NCBI GenBank assembly: GCA_037200975.1
Contig: JBBCGI010000001.1
Span: 1,488,001-1,552,000, forward strand
DNA: 64,000 nt
Reading direction: 5' to 3'
From: Pseudomonadota bacterium
GTDB taxonomy: Bacteria; Pseudomonadota; Gammaproteobacteria; Steroidobacterales; Steroidobacteraceae
Positions 9,543-17,916 of this stretch are shown here, piece by piece; the first letter of the stretch is position 1; every line of letters starts with the position of its first letter. The notes beneath the pieces are model-generated. The model saw nothing but the letters and a program-made list of their open reading frames with translations. It did no database searches and was not told the origin of the DNA. The position numbers were made by a program, and so were the translations under genes.

Positions 9543-9983
9543 TCAACGGCGCTTGCGCGCCGGCTTTGTTTTGGTCTTGACGCGCGCCGCGGCCGGCTTG
9601 CGCGCCGACTTGCTGGCTTTTTCGGCTGCCGGCTTGGCGGGCTCGCTCTTCGAAGATTCCGCTTTCGCAGTGTCAGGTTTGGCGGCGTCCGACTTCGAGT
9701 CGGACTTGGTGTCCGCCTTGGTGTCCGCCTTGGTGTCCGCCTTGGTCTCGGCCTTGGTCTCTTCCTTGTCGGCGCCTGCGAGATTGCGCTTGTTTTCCTT
9801 GTCCGACTTGAAGTCGGTTTCGTACCAGCCCGACCCTTTGAGGCGGAACAGCGGCGCGGACATCAGCTTCTTGAGGCCGTTCTTGCCGCAGTTCGGGCAC
9901 TTCTTCAGCGGCTTGTCGGTGACCTTCTGCAGCGCCTCTTCGTGGTGGCCACAGTGCGGACATTCGTATTCGTAGAAAGGCAT
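9543..9983 (-). CDS. FmdB-family zinc-ribbon protein with long Lys/Ala/Asp low-complexity tail
   Basis: The first 45 residues are a FmdB-type putative regulatory domain: MPFYEYECPHCGHHEE, then KKCPNCGKNGLKKLMSAP, giving two CxxC knuckles for one zinc. FmdB domains alone are about 70-110 residues; here the protein is 146 residues because the C-terminal 85 or so are low complexity, with repeated AD/TK units followed by an Ala/Lys/Arg end. The tail is encoded by imperfect 12-bp tandem units (about 9704-9766). Function of FmdB proteins is poorly known. An SD-like GGGGA precedes the ATG, with a promoter just upstream. Confidence 0.88.
   Translation of the reverse strand: MPFYEYECPHCGHHEEALQKVTDKPLKKCPNCGKNGLKKLMSAPLFRLKGSGWYETDFKSDKENKRNLAGADKEETKAETKADTKADTKADTKSDSKSDAAKPDTAKAESSKSEPAKPAAEKASKSARKPAAARVKTKTKPARKRR
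9704..9766. repeat. 12-bp tandem repeat inside the fmdB tail
   Basis: Units of the form CTTGGTGTCCGC recur head to tail, three nearly exact and then diverged copies. They encode the repeated Ala-Asp-Thr-Lys tetrapeptides. In-frame unit length means copy-number change would lengthen or shorten the tail without frameshift. Confidence 0.8.
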
Positions 9984-10010
9984 GACATCCCCGGAAGATC
10001 GACCGGCGCG

Positions 10011-10036
10011 ATTATAGCGAGGCTGCGCCGTGTCAA
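10011..10036 (-). promoter_or_regulatory. Sigma-70-like promoter for fmdB (TTGACA / TATAAT, 14-bp spacer)
   Basis: On the minus strand TTGACA (10036-10031) and TATAAT (10016-10011) are both perfect consensus hexamers, about 28 bp upstream of the fmdB ATG. The spacer is only 14 bp, shorter than the optimal 17. The -35 hexamer overlaps the clpB stop codon. The likely transcript start falls about 20 bp before the SD-ATG. Confidence 0.6.
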
Positions 10037-12612
10037 CCCGCCTTGTCGAATATCAAGCCGTTCCCGTCGGCGTGGCCACGGATGCGATCTCCCGGCAGAA
10101 ATTTGCCCGACAGAATCGCCTGCGCGAGCGGATTCTCCACCTGCTGCTGTATGGCGCGCTTCAGGGGGCGTGCGCCATACACCGGGTCGTAACCCGCCTC
10201 GCCGAGTTTGTTCAGCGCGGCATCGTCGAGCACGAGCTCGAGATTGCGGTCCAGCAATCGGCGCTTGAGCTGCGCGAGCTGGATGTCCACGATCGCGCGG
10301 ATCTGTGCCGTGCCGAGCGGGTGAAACACGCAGATGTCGTCGATGCGGTTGATGAACTCCGGCCGGAAGTTGGCCTGGACCACTTCCATCACCGCCGACT
10401 TCATCTTCGCGTAGTTGCCTTCACCGGCGAACGTCTGGATCACATCGGACCCGAGATTCGACGTCATGATGATCACGGTATTGCGGAAATCGACCGTGCG
10501 GCCCTGGCCATCGGTCAAGCGGCCGTCGTCCAGCACCTGCAGCAACACGTTGAATACGTCCGGGTGCGCCTTCTCGACCTCGTCTAACAAGATCACGGCG
10601 TACGGGCGGCGACGGACCGCTTCGGTCAGCTGCCCGCCTTCGTCGTAGCCCACGTATCCCGGCGGCGCGCCGATGAGGCGCGAGACGGAATGTTTCTCCA
10701 TGAACTCGGACATGTCGATGCGCACCATCGACTCTTCCGTGTCGAACAGGAATTCCGCCAGCGCCTTGCAGAGCTCGGTCTTGCCGACGCCCGTGGGGCC
10801 GAGGAACAGGAACGAACCATTCGGTCGGCGCGGATCGGACAGGCCAGCGCGCGAGCGGCGGATGGCGTTCGAAACGATCTTCACCGCCTCATCCTGGCCG
10901 ACGACGCGTTTGTTGAGCGCCTCTTCCATGCGCAGCAGCTTGTCCTTCTCACCCTCGAGCATTTTCGAAACTGGAATGCCGGTCCATTTGGAAACCACTT
11001 CCGCGATTTCCTCTTCGGTCACCTTGTTGCGGACCAGCTGCGTTTCCTTGCTCTCGGCGATGGTCGCCTGCGCGAGCTTGCGCTCGAGCGCCGGCAGCAC
11101 TTCGTACTGGATCTGCGCGACGCGCGTGAGGTCGCCCTTGCGGCGAGCGGTATCCATGTCGAGCTTGGCCTGCTCCTGCTCCTCGCGCACGGTGGCGGCG
11201 CCCTGCAGCGAGGCCTTCTCGCTCTTCCAGATCTCTTCGAGGTCCGAGTATTCCTTCTCGAGGCCCTTGAGTGTGTCCTGCAGCGTAGATAGACGCTTCT
11301 TCGTCGCGTCGTCCTTCTCTTTCTTGAGCGCCTCCTGCTCGATTTTGAGCTGGATGATGCGGCGCTCGAGCTTGTCCAGCACTTCGGGCTTGGAGTCGAT
11401 TTCCATGCGGATGCGCGCGCCGGCCTCGTCGATCAAGTCGATGGCCTTGTCGGGCAGCTGCCGGTCCGCGATGTAGCGATGCGAGAGCACGGCCGCGGCG
11501 ACGATCGCCGGATCGGTGATCTCGACCTTGTGATGCACCTCGTAACGCTCCTGCAGTCCGCGCAGGATCGCGATGGTGTCTTCGACCGTCGGCTCTTCGA
11601 CCAGCACCTTCTGGAAGCGGCGCTCGAGCGCGGCGTCCTTCTCGATGTACTTGCGGTACTCGTCGAGCGTCGTGGCCCCGACGCAATGCAGCTCGCCACG
11701 CGCGAGCGCGGGCTTGAGCATGTTGCCGGCATCCATGGCGCCCTCGGCCTTGCCGGCGCCGACCATGGTGTGCAACTCGTCGATGAACAGGATGACCTGG
11801 CCTTCCTGCTTCGACAGGTCGTTGAGCACACCTTTGAGGCGCTCTTCGAACTCACCACGGAATTTCGCGCCAGCGATGAGAGAACCCATGTCGAGCGCGA
11901 GAATGCGCTTGCCTTTCAGGCCCTCGGGCACTTCGCCGTTGATGATGCGTTGCGCGAGCCCTTCGACAATCGCGGTCTTGCCGACGCCCGGTTCGCCGAT
12001 GAGCACCGGGTTGTTCTTCGTGCGGCGCGCCAGCACCTGCACCGTGCGGCGGATTTCATCGTCGCGGCCGATCACCGGATCGAGCTTGCCGCTCGCCGCG
12101 CGTGCGGTCAGATCGACCGTGTATTTCTCGAGCGCACCGCGCTTTTCTTCGGCATGGCTGTCGTTCACGGCTTCACCGCCACGCACCTGCTCGATGGCCT
12201 TTTCGATCGCGGCCTTCGACGCACCGGCGTCCTTGAGTAGTTTGGCGAGGGTATTCTTGTCTTCGAACGAGGCGAGCACGAACAACTCGCTCGAGATGTA
12301 TTCATCCTTACGCTGCTGCGCGAGCTTGTCCGTGACGTTGAGCAGCCGGCCGAGATCCTGCGAGACATGGACGTCGCCGGGTGTGCCTTGCACCGTCGGA
12401 AGCTTGTCGAGCGCCGCGTCGAGATCCTTGCGCAGCTTGGCGACGTTGGCGCCGGCTTTCACGAGTAATGGACGCGTACTGCCGTCCTGCTGATCGAGCA
12501 GCGCGCCGAGCACGTGCGCGGGTTCCATGAACTGGTTGTCGCGGCCGACGGCCAGGGACTGGGCATCGGCAAGGGCCGACTGGAATCGGCTGGTGAGTTT
12601 GTCCATTCGCAT
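10033..12612 (-). CDS. clpB: ATP-dependent disaggregase ClpB
   Basis: An 859-residue Hsp100 that extracts and refolds aggregated proteins with DnaK. Domains in order: N-terminal Clp-N repeats ([18 protein letters not shown] onward), first AAA+ module with Walker A GEPGVGKT near residue 206 and [13 protein letters not shown], the coiled-coil M-domain around 405-530, and second AAA+ with GPTGVGKT near 604 and [13 protein letters not shown]. The start at 12612 matches the family N-terminus (MRxDxLT). There is no convincing SD. A sigma-32-type promoter sits immediately upstream. The gene follows zip rather than pgeF directly, unlike the E. coli rluD-pgeF-clpB order. Confidence 0.98.
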   Translation of the reverse strand: MRMDKLTSRFQSALADAQSLAVGRDNQFMEPAHVLGALLDQQDGSTRPLLVKAGANVAKLRKDLDAALDKLPTVQGTPGDVHVSQDLGRLLNVTDKLAQQRKDEYISSELFVLASFEDKNTLAKLLKDAGASKAAIEKAIEQVRGGEAVNDSHAEEKRGALEKYTVDLTARAASGKLDPVIGRDDEIRRTVQVLARRTKNNPVLIGEPGVGKTAIVEGLAQRIINGEVPEGLKGKRILALDMGSLIAGAKFRGEFEERLKGVLNDLSKQEGQVILFIDELHTMVGAGKAEGAMDAGNMLKPALARGELHCVGATTLDEYRKYIEKDAALERRFQKVLVEEPTVEDTIAILRGLQERYEVHHKVEITDPAIVAAAVLSHRYIADRQLPDKAIDLIDEAGARIRMEIDSKPEVLDKLERRIIQLKIEQEALKKEKDDATKKRLSTLQDTLKGLEKEYSDLEEIWKSEKASLQGAATVREEQEQAKLDMDTARRKGDLTRVAQIQYEVLPALERKLAQATIAESKETQLVRNKVTEEEIAEVVSKWTGIPVSKMLEGEKDKLLRMEEALNKRVVGQDEAVKIVSNAIRRSRAGLSDPRRPNGSFLFLGPTGVGKTELCKALAEFLFDTEESMVRIDMSEFMEKHSVSRLIGAPPGYVGYDEGGQLTEAVRRRPYAVILLDEVEKAHPDVFNVLLQVLDDGRLTDGQGRTVDFRNTVIIMTSNLGSDVIQTFAGEGNYAKMKSAVMEVVQANFRPEFINRIDDICVFHPLGTAQIRAIVDIQLAQLKRRLLDRNLELVLDDAALNKLGEAGYDPVYGARPLKRAIQQQVENPLAQAILSGKFLPGDRIRGHADGNGLIFDKAG

Positions 12613-12623
12613 AGGCGCACAAG

Positions 12624-12650
12624 GTGGGGCTCCGGCGGCAAACGTTCAAG
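12624..12650 (-). promoter_or_regulatory. Heat-shock (sigma-32-like) promoter for clpB
   Basis: Minus-strand CTTGAA (12650-12645), a 15-bp spacer and CCCCAC (12629-12624) closely match the RpoH consensus CTTGAA / CCCCAT with near-normal spacing. The expected transcript start is only about 5-7 nt before the clpB ATG at 12612. Confidence 0.6.
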
Positions 12651-12757
12651 GGCTGGAAGGGCTCGCACCTCGATCGCGGCAGGCTGACGGCAGGTATTTG
12701 TTGGGCAGGTCGCTGCCCGAGGTGCAATCGGCCGGCGTCACCCCGGCCTCGCGCTTC

Positions 12758-13549
12758 TTAGTGAGCGTGATTTTCGGCGAAGGCGATGATCGCAATACCG
12801 CAGCCAATGAGCAGAACCTGCGTGATGCTGGAGCGCGGATCCACTTTTCGGTGCAGGCCCGGAATCAGATCGGCGACCGCGACGTACAGCAGACTCGAGG
12901 CGGCCACGGCCACCGCGAATGGCAGCGCCGCGAGGGCCGACTCGAGCGCGAAATAACCGATGACGCCGCCGACCACGGCGGTCAGGCTCGCGAGCAGATT
13001 GAGCAGCAGCGCCCGCCCGCGCGAGACTCCGGAATTCAACAACACGGCAAAGATGCCGATTTCCTGGGGGATTTCGTGCGCCATGATCGCGAGCGCGGTC
13101 ACGATGCCGAGATGCGTATCGGTCAGGAAGGCGGCGGCGATCAACACGCCATCGAGCGCGTTGTGCAGCGAATCGCCGACCAACACCAGCGCTCCGCTTG
13201 CCTTCTGGCGGGCGTGCGCATGGTGCGCGTCTCCCACCGTGTGTTCGTCGCAGTGATCGTCGTGGCAGTGGCGCCAGAGCAGGAACTTCTCCAGCACGAA
13301 GAACAGCGCGATGCCCGCGATCAACGCGATGCCGACTTCGTGCACACGCTCGCTGCCCGCGCCGAGCACTGCGTGCGGGATCAGGCCGAGCAGCGCCGCA
13401 CCTAACAAGGCGCCAGTGGCGAAGCTGACCATATGCGGCATGACGCTCTCGCGCTGCCGCGCCGGCAACGCCAGGAACAGGCCGGCCGCGAGCACCGAAA
13501 CCACGCCTGAGAACAGCGTGAACAGAACGATGAGGAGCAGCGTATTCAA
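12758..13549 (-). CDS. ZIP-family divalent metal transporter
   Basis: A 263-residue polytopic inner-membrane protein with about eight hydrophobic segments. The family metal-path motifs are intact: HNALDG in TM4 (near residue 128) and HEIPQE in TM5 (near 158). Between TM3 and TM4 is a His/Asp/Cys-rich cytoplasmic loop (HCHDDHCDEH and later HHAHAR), a typical metal-sensing or buffering loop. It probably imports Zn2+ or another divalent cation. It lies between pgeF (25 bp upstream) and clpB, probably in the same leftward transcription unit. Confidence 0.92.
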   Translation of the reverse strand: MNTLLLIVLFTLFSGVVSVLAAGLFLALPARQRESVMPHMVSFATGALLGAALLGLIPHAVLGAGSERVHEVGIALIAGIALFFVLEKFLLWRHCHDDHCDEHTVGDAHHAHARQKASGALVLVGDSLHNALDGVLIAAAFLTDTHLGIVTALAIMAHEIPQEIGIFAVLLNSGVSRGRALLLNLLASLTAVVGGVIGYFALESALAALPFAVAVAASSLLYVAVADLIPGLHRKVDPRSSITQVLLIGCGIAIIAFAENHAH

Positions 13550-13574
13550 GGGCCGGAAATGCTAACACGCACGC

Positions 13575-14342
13575 TCAAGCGCGCTCGTCTCTCCAAATGA
13601 GCGCCGCCATGCGACCGCCCCTGCCGTCCCGGCGATGCGAATAGAACCGCCGCGGATCCGCGTAGGTGCACCACTCGCCACCGGCCACATCGTCGATGCC
13701 CAGCGCCGCCAGCCGGCGGCGGGCGAGCCCGGCGAGGTCGGCCTGCCAGCGTCCACGCTCGTTGGCTGCGAAGAACGCGGCGGCACCGGCATCGGCCGCG
13801 ACGAACGCGGTGCGAACCTCCTCGCCTACCTCGAAATGCAGCTTCGAGATTGCGGGACCTAACCAGGCCGTGAGACGTCCTCCGGGCACACCCATCGCAG
13901 CCACCGTGCGCTCGAGAACTCCCGCGGCCAGGCCGCGCCAGCCCGCATGCGCGGCCGCGACGACAGCGCCATCGCGGCTGGCAAACAACACGGGCAGGCA
14001 ATCCGCGACCATCACGACGCACACGCGGCCGCCGGCGCGCGCGACCGCAGCATCGGCCGTGACGGGTGCGCCGGACTCGCCCGTGGCATCAAGGTCCGAC
14101 ACCACCACGCCGTGCACCTGACTGAGCCACAACGGCTCCGCCGTCAGGGCCAGCTGCGTTCGCAGCCGCGCGCGGTTGCGGGCCACCGATTCCGGCGCGT
14201 CGCCGACGTGCGCGGCGACATTGAACGAATCCCACGGCGCTTCGCTTACTCCCCCGCAGCGCGTGGTGAACGCGGCGGCGACGCCGTGCGGCAGCCGCCA
14301 GTCGAACTCGAGCAACGACTCGCCCGCCGCCGCGCCGCTCAT
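13575..14342 (-). CDS. pgeF: PgeF/YfiH-type multicopper-oxidase-like protein (peptidoglycan editing / purine nucleoside phosphorylase)
   Basis: 255 residues. Family features include TTRCGGVSEAPWDSFN near residue 30, QVHG near 78, the VVMVADCLPVLF strand near 110 with its Cys, the HAGWRGLAAGV motif near 135 with its His, and GPAISKLHFEVGEEV. In E. coli YfiH prevents misincorporation of L-Ser into peptidoglycan precursors, and the family also has adenosine deaminase/phosphorylase activity with a zinc site. The ATG overlaps the rluD stop (ATGA), preserving the rluD-pgeF pairing. Confidence 0.93.
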   Translation of the reverse strand: MSGAAAGESLLEFDWRLPHGVAAAFTTRCGGVSEAPWDSFNVAAHVGDAPESVARNRARLRTQLALTAEPLWLSQVHGVVVSDLDATGESGAPVTADAAVARAGGRVCVVMVADCLPVLFASRDGAVVAAAHAGWRGLAAGVLERTVAAMGVPGGRLTAWLGPAISKLHFEVGEEVRTAFVAADAGAAAFFAANERGRWQADLAGLARRRLAALGIDDVAGGEWCTYADPRRFYSHRRDGRGGRMAALIWRDERA

Positions 14343-15358
14343 TTGCCAGCCTCGCGCCGGTCGCGTTCCAGCGCGTCCAACAACCCGGTGAGATCAGCCG
14401 GCAGCGGCGCCGCATAAGTCACGGGCTTGTGTGTCTTTGGATGCGCGAACGAAAGCCGCGCGGCGTGCAACGCCTGGCGTTGAAAGCCTTCCAGCGCGGC
14501 CCTGAGCGCCGCGCTGGCGCCGGCCGGCAGGCGCTTGCGGCCGCCATACACGGGGTCGCCGACGATCGGATAACCGATGTGCGCGAGATGAACGCGGATC
14601 TGGTGCGTACGGCCGGTTTCGAGACTCACGCGGGCGAGCGTGTGTGCGCGGAATCGTTTCTCGATGCGGTAGTGAGTGACCGCGGCACGTCCGTCCGCGC
14701 GCACCGCCATCTTGATTCGCTGAGTGCGGTGACGGCCGATGGGTTCATCGACCGTGCCGCCGCCGGTCATCGCACCGGTGCACACCGCCAGGTATTCGCG
14801 CTCGATCTCGTGCGCGCCAAGCGCCGCGACCAGCGCGGTGTGCGCTTCCAGCGTGCGCGCCACGACTAACAACCCGCTGGTGTCCTTGTCGATACGATGC
14901 ACGAGCCCGGCGCGCGGCACGCGCCGCAGCTTCGCGTCGTGCGCCAGCAGCGCGTTCTGCAAGGTATGTTCGCGATTGCCCGCGCCCGGGTGCACGACCA
15001 CGCCCGGCGCCTTGTTCAATACGATGATGCTCGCGTCCTGGTGGACGATGTCGAGCGGCAGTTTTTCCGCGGCGATGCCGGTCTGCTCCTCGATGCGGGC
15101 TTCGACGCTGGCGGTTTCACCGCCCGTCACGAGGTCGCGCGCGCGTGGCACCAGTCCGTTGACCAGGACCGCTCCGGAGTCGATCCAGTTCTGGATGCGG
15201 GTGCGCGAATACTGCGGCAGCAGCTGTGCGAGCGCCTGATCGAGGCGCCGGCCGGCGAATTCGGAGGGCAATTCGAGGCGATGGGTCTGGAACTTGGGGG
15301 TCAACCGTGTGGTCCGAGCCTGCTGGGGGCCGCTATACTTCACGCGTCCGGCGACCAT
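14339..15358 (-). CDS. rluD: 23S rRNA pseudouridine synthase RluD
   Basis: 339 residues in the longest frame, with an S4 RNA-binding domain (GRRLDQALAQLLPQYSRTRIQ) and the RluA-family catalytic motif HRIDKDTSGLLVVA carrying the catalytic Asp. RluD makes the pseudouridines of helix 69 in 23S rRNA. The first 18 residues before LTPKFQTHRLELP are atypical, so the true start may be a GTG or TTG slightly downstream. It is divergent from bamD with 63 bp between the ATGs, as in E. coli, and coupled to pgeF by 4 bp. Confidence 0.94.
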   Translation of the reverse strand: MVAGRVKYSGPQQARTTRLTPKFQTHRLELPSEFAGRRLDQALAQLLPQYSRTRIQNWIDSGAVLVNGLVPRARDLVTGGETASVEARIEEQTGIAAEKLPLDIVHQDASIIVLNKAPGVVVHPGAGNREHTLQNALLAHDAKLRRVPRAGLVHRIDKDTSGLLVVARTLEAHTALVAALGAHEIEREYLAVCTGAMTGGGTVDEPIGRHRTQRIKMAVRADGRAAVTHYRIEKRFRAHTLARVSLETGRTHQIRVHLAHIGYPIVGDPVYGGRKRLPAGASAALRAALEGFQRQALHAARLSFAHPKTHKPVTYAAPLPADLTGLLDALERDRREAGK

Positions 15359-15421
15359 ATCAAATTCAAAAATCCGGCAAGTTCAATTACCCGGCAATCT
15401 AGAGAAACGGCACAACCCTTC

Positions 15422-16231
15422 ATGCGATCACTGCGTACGGCCGGAATCCTGACACTCATTTCCATCTCCCTGGGCTTGGGGCTGACCGCCTGCAAGACCA
15501 AGGACGGCGCCGAGGGGCCCATGACCGACCCCGCGGTGGTCTATGAACGCGGGCACCGCGCCCTCCAGCAGGGCGATTACCCGCTGGCCGTCAAGATCTA
15601 CGAAGCGCTGATGGCCCGCTACCCGTTCGCGGCCGAGTCGCGGCAGTCCCGCCTCGACGTCATTTACGCCTACTACCGCGCGGGCGAATCCGAGTCCGCC
15701 ATCGACGCCGCGGACACCTTCATTCGCGAGAACCCGACCCATCCGCGTATCGACTACGCCTGGTATCTCAAGGGCCTCACCGATTTCGAGCGCATGCCGA
15801 ACTTCATGGAACGCTGGTTCCGCGTCGACCTGAACCAGCGGCCGCCGTCCGAGGCCCGCCGCTCGTTCGCGTCGTTCGCCACCGTCGTCGAGCAATATCC
15901 GAACAGCGACTACGCGCACGATTCGCGCCGTCGCATGGTGTACCTGCGCAATCGCCTGGCCGATTACGAAATCGCCGTGGCGCGGTACTACGTGGGCCGC
16001 GGTGCGTACGTCGCCGCCGCGCAGCGCGCCAAGGTGGCCATCGAAGAATTCGACGGCGCGCCCGCGGTGCGCGAGGCGCTCGAGATCATGGCCTACTGCT
16101 ACGACAAAATGGATCTCAAGGAACTCGCCGCGCAGACCCGCACGATGTATCGGCAGAATTTCGAGGGCGAAATGGGCGAGAAGAAAGCGGCGCCCAAGCG
16201 CAAGTGGTGGAAATTGTGGCTCGCCTCGTAA
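15422..16231 (+). CDS. bamD: Outer-membrane assembly lipoprotein BamD
   Basis: 269 residues. The ATG at 15422 opens a lipoprotein signal peptide with lipobox LTAC (Cys24), so the mature protein is lipid-anchored in the outer membrane. The body is TPR-like: DPAVVYERGHRALQQGDYPLAVKIYE, then RYPFAAESRQSRLDVIYAYY, as in BamD/ComL. It scaffolds BamA for beta-barrel insertion. Length is slightly above the 245 of E. coli because of a basic C-terminal end (KKAAPKRKWWKLW). A TATACT near 15334 on this strand could be its -10, but the -35 is weak. It is convergent with nadE after 31 bp. Confidence 0.96.
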   Translation: MRSLRTAGILTLISISLGLGLTACKTKDGAEGPMTDPAVVYERGHRALQQGDYPLAVKIYEALMARYPFAAESRQSRLDVIYAYYRAGESESAIDAADTFIRENPTHPRIDYAWYLKGLTDFERMPNFMERWFRVDLNQRPPSEARRSFASFATVVEQYPNSDYAHDSRRRMVYLRNRLADYEIAVARYYVGRGAYVAAAQRAKVAIEEFDGAPAVREALEIMAYCYDKMDLKELAAQTRTMYRQNFEGEMGEKKAAPKRKWWKLWLAS

Positions 16232-16262
16232 CGAGCCGCCACGACTCTCACTACCCCGCTAA

Positions 16263-17906
16263 CTACCGCCGGTAACCGCTGGTAATCGGGTATCGCCAGT
16301 CGCGGCCGAACGCGCGGCGGCTCACCCGTACACCCGGCGGTGCCTGCCGGCGTTTGTATTCATTGCGTTTGACCAGATCCAGCACGCGCCCCACGGTCGC
16401 CCGGTCGAAGCCCCGTGCGCAGATTTCATCGACCGACAGATCTTCCTCGATGAACGCTTCGAGGATCGGGTCCAGCACTTCATAGGGCGGCAGCGAGTCG
16501 CTGTCCTTCTGGTCGGGCCGCAGCTCGGCCGACGGCGGACGATCGATCACGCGGCGCGGAATCGCCGGCGCCGCCGGGCTCCCCACGGAATTTCGATACT
16601 CGGCCAGCCGATAGACGAGCAGCTTGCTGCAGTCCTTGATGGGCGCGAAACCGCCTGCCATGTCGCCGTACAAGGTGGCATAACCCACCGCCATCTCGCT
16701 CTTGTTGCCCGTGGTCAGCAGCATCTTGCCGGTCTTGTTGGAGATGCCCATGAGCAGCACCATGCGGCAGCGCGACTGGATGTTTTCTTCGGTGGTGTCG
16801 GGATTGCGGCCGGCGAATTCCCCGGCGAGAGTGGCCTCGGCCGCCTTCATCATCTCGCCGATCGGCAACACGCTGTATTTGACGCCGAGGATGTCCGCCT
16901 GCGCGCGCGCGTCGTCGAGGCTCATCTGCGAGGTATAGGGCGACGGCATCATGACGGCGTGTACGTGGTCCTTGCCCAGTGCATCCACGGCGATGGCCAG
17001 CGTCAGCGCCGAATCGATGCCGCCCGACAGACCCATCACGACGCCCGGAAATCCGTGTTTGCCGACGTAGTCGCGCACGCCGAGCACCAGCGCGTGATAG
17101 ACGCTTTCGGCATCGCTGAGCATCGGGGCGACGAGACCCGGCAACACGCGCACGACGCCGCCCACGCGTTCGAACTCGACCTGGTAGAGCCCTTCCTCGA
17201 ACGGCGGCGCGCGCATCACGACCACGCCCGCACCATCCATGACGAATGAATTGCCGTCGAACACCAGTTCGTCCTGGCCGCCCAGCATGTTGACGTACAC
17301 GACGGGGAGACCTAGATCCCGCACGCAGCGGCGCACGATGTCCTCGCGATTCTCCTGCTTGCGTTGTTCGAACGGCGACGCGTTGAGCACGACGAACATC
17401 TCGGCGCCCGCCGATCGCGCCAGCTGCGCGGGCTCCGGCTCCCAGATGTCCTCGCAGACGAGAATACCGATACGGAAGCCGCGGAAATCCACCACGGTCG
17501 GCTGGCTGCCCGCCTTGAAATATCGCTTCTCGTCGAACACCTTGTAGTTAGGCAGCGCGCTCTTGCGATGCGTGGCGCGTACTTCGCCGCCTTCGATCAG
17601 CGCGGCGGAATTGAACAGCTGTGAGCCCGCATATTCCGGGAACCCGACCACCACGCCGCAAGACGCCTTCGCGCCGCGCACGGTGTCGAGGCCCTTGTCG
17701 ACCTGCGCGCGGAAGCCACGGTGGAACAGCAGGTCTTCGGGCGGATACCCCGACAACGTGAGCTCCGGCAGCACCAGCAGGTCGGTGCCTAGCTCCCCGC
17801 AAGCGCGCTCCGCGGCCGCGACGATGCGTTTCGCGTTGCCCGCGATGTCGCCCACGAGCAGGTTCAACTGCCCGAGGGCGATCCGCAGCTTGTCAGGAGA
17901 TGCCAC
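16263..17906 (-). CDS. nadE: Glutamine-dependent NAD+ synthetase
   Basis: 547 residues: an N-terminal nitrilase-type glutaminase domain (LGQLNLLVGD; Glu in LLVLPELTLSGYPPE; Lys in THRKSALPNY; Cys in GILVCEDIWEP) followed by an ammonia-dependent NAD synthetase domain with the PP-loop GLSGGIDSALTL near residue 295. It converts nicotinate adenine dinucleotide to NAD+ using Gln as nitrogen donor. It starts 10 bp after sucD, so it probably belongs to the sucCD transcription unit. Confidence 0.97.
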   Translation of the reverse strand: MASPDKLRIALGQLNLLVGDIAGNAKRIVAAAERACGELGTDLLVLPELTLSGYPPEDLLFHRGFRAQVDKGLDTVRGAKASCGVVVGFPEYAGSQLFNSAALIEGGEVRATHRKSALPNYKVFDEKRYFKAGSQPTVVDFRGFRIGILVCEDIWEPEPAQLARSAGAEMFVVLNASPFEQRKQENREDIVRRCVRDLGLPVVYVNMLGGQDELVFDGNSFVMDGAGVVVMRAPPFEEGLYQVEFERVGGVVRVLPGLVAPMLSDAESVYHALVLGVRDYVGKHGFPGVVMGLSGGIDSALTLAIAVDALGKDHVHAVMMPSPYTSQMSLDDARAQADILGVKYSVLPIGEMMKAAEATLAGEFAGRNPDTTEENIQSRCRMVLLMGISNKTGKMLLTTGNKSEMAVGYATLYGDMAGGFAPIKDCSKLLVYRLAEYRNSVGSPAAPAIPRRVIDRPPSAELRPDQKDSDSLPPYEVLDPILEAFIEEDLSVDEICARGFDRATVGRVLDLVKRNEYKRRQAPPGVRVSRRAFGRDWRYPITSGYRR

Positions 17907-17916
17907 CGCGGCCGCG

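Noticed and set aside
9704-9766. Short regularly spaced repeats considered as a CRISPR array
   Set aside because: 12-bp direct repeats without spacers, in frame inside fmdB and encoding a repeated tetrapeptide.
8559-10268. Long open frame on the + strand (over 500 codons)
   Set aside because: It is antisense to the aminotransferase, fmdB and part of clpB, all clear family members; the composition is Arg/Gly-rich as expected of an antisense frame in GC-rich DNA.
15334-15339. TATACT upstream of bamD as a promoter
   Set aside because: No acceptable -35 element at 16-18 bp spacing, so I mention it only in the bamD entry.
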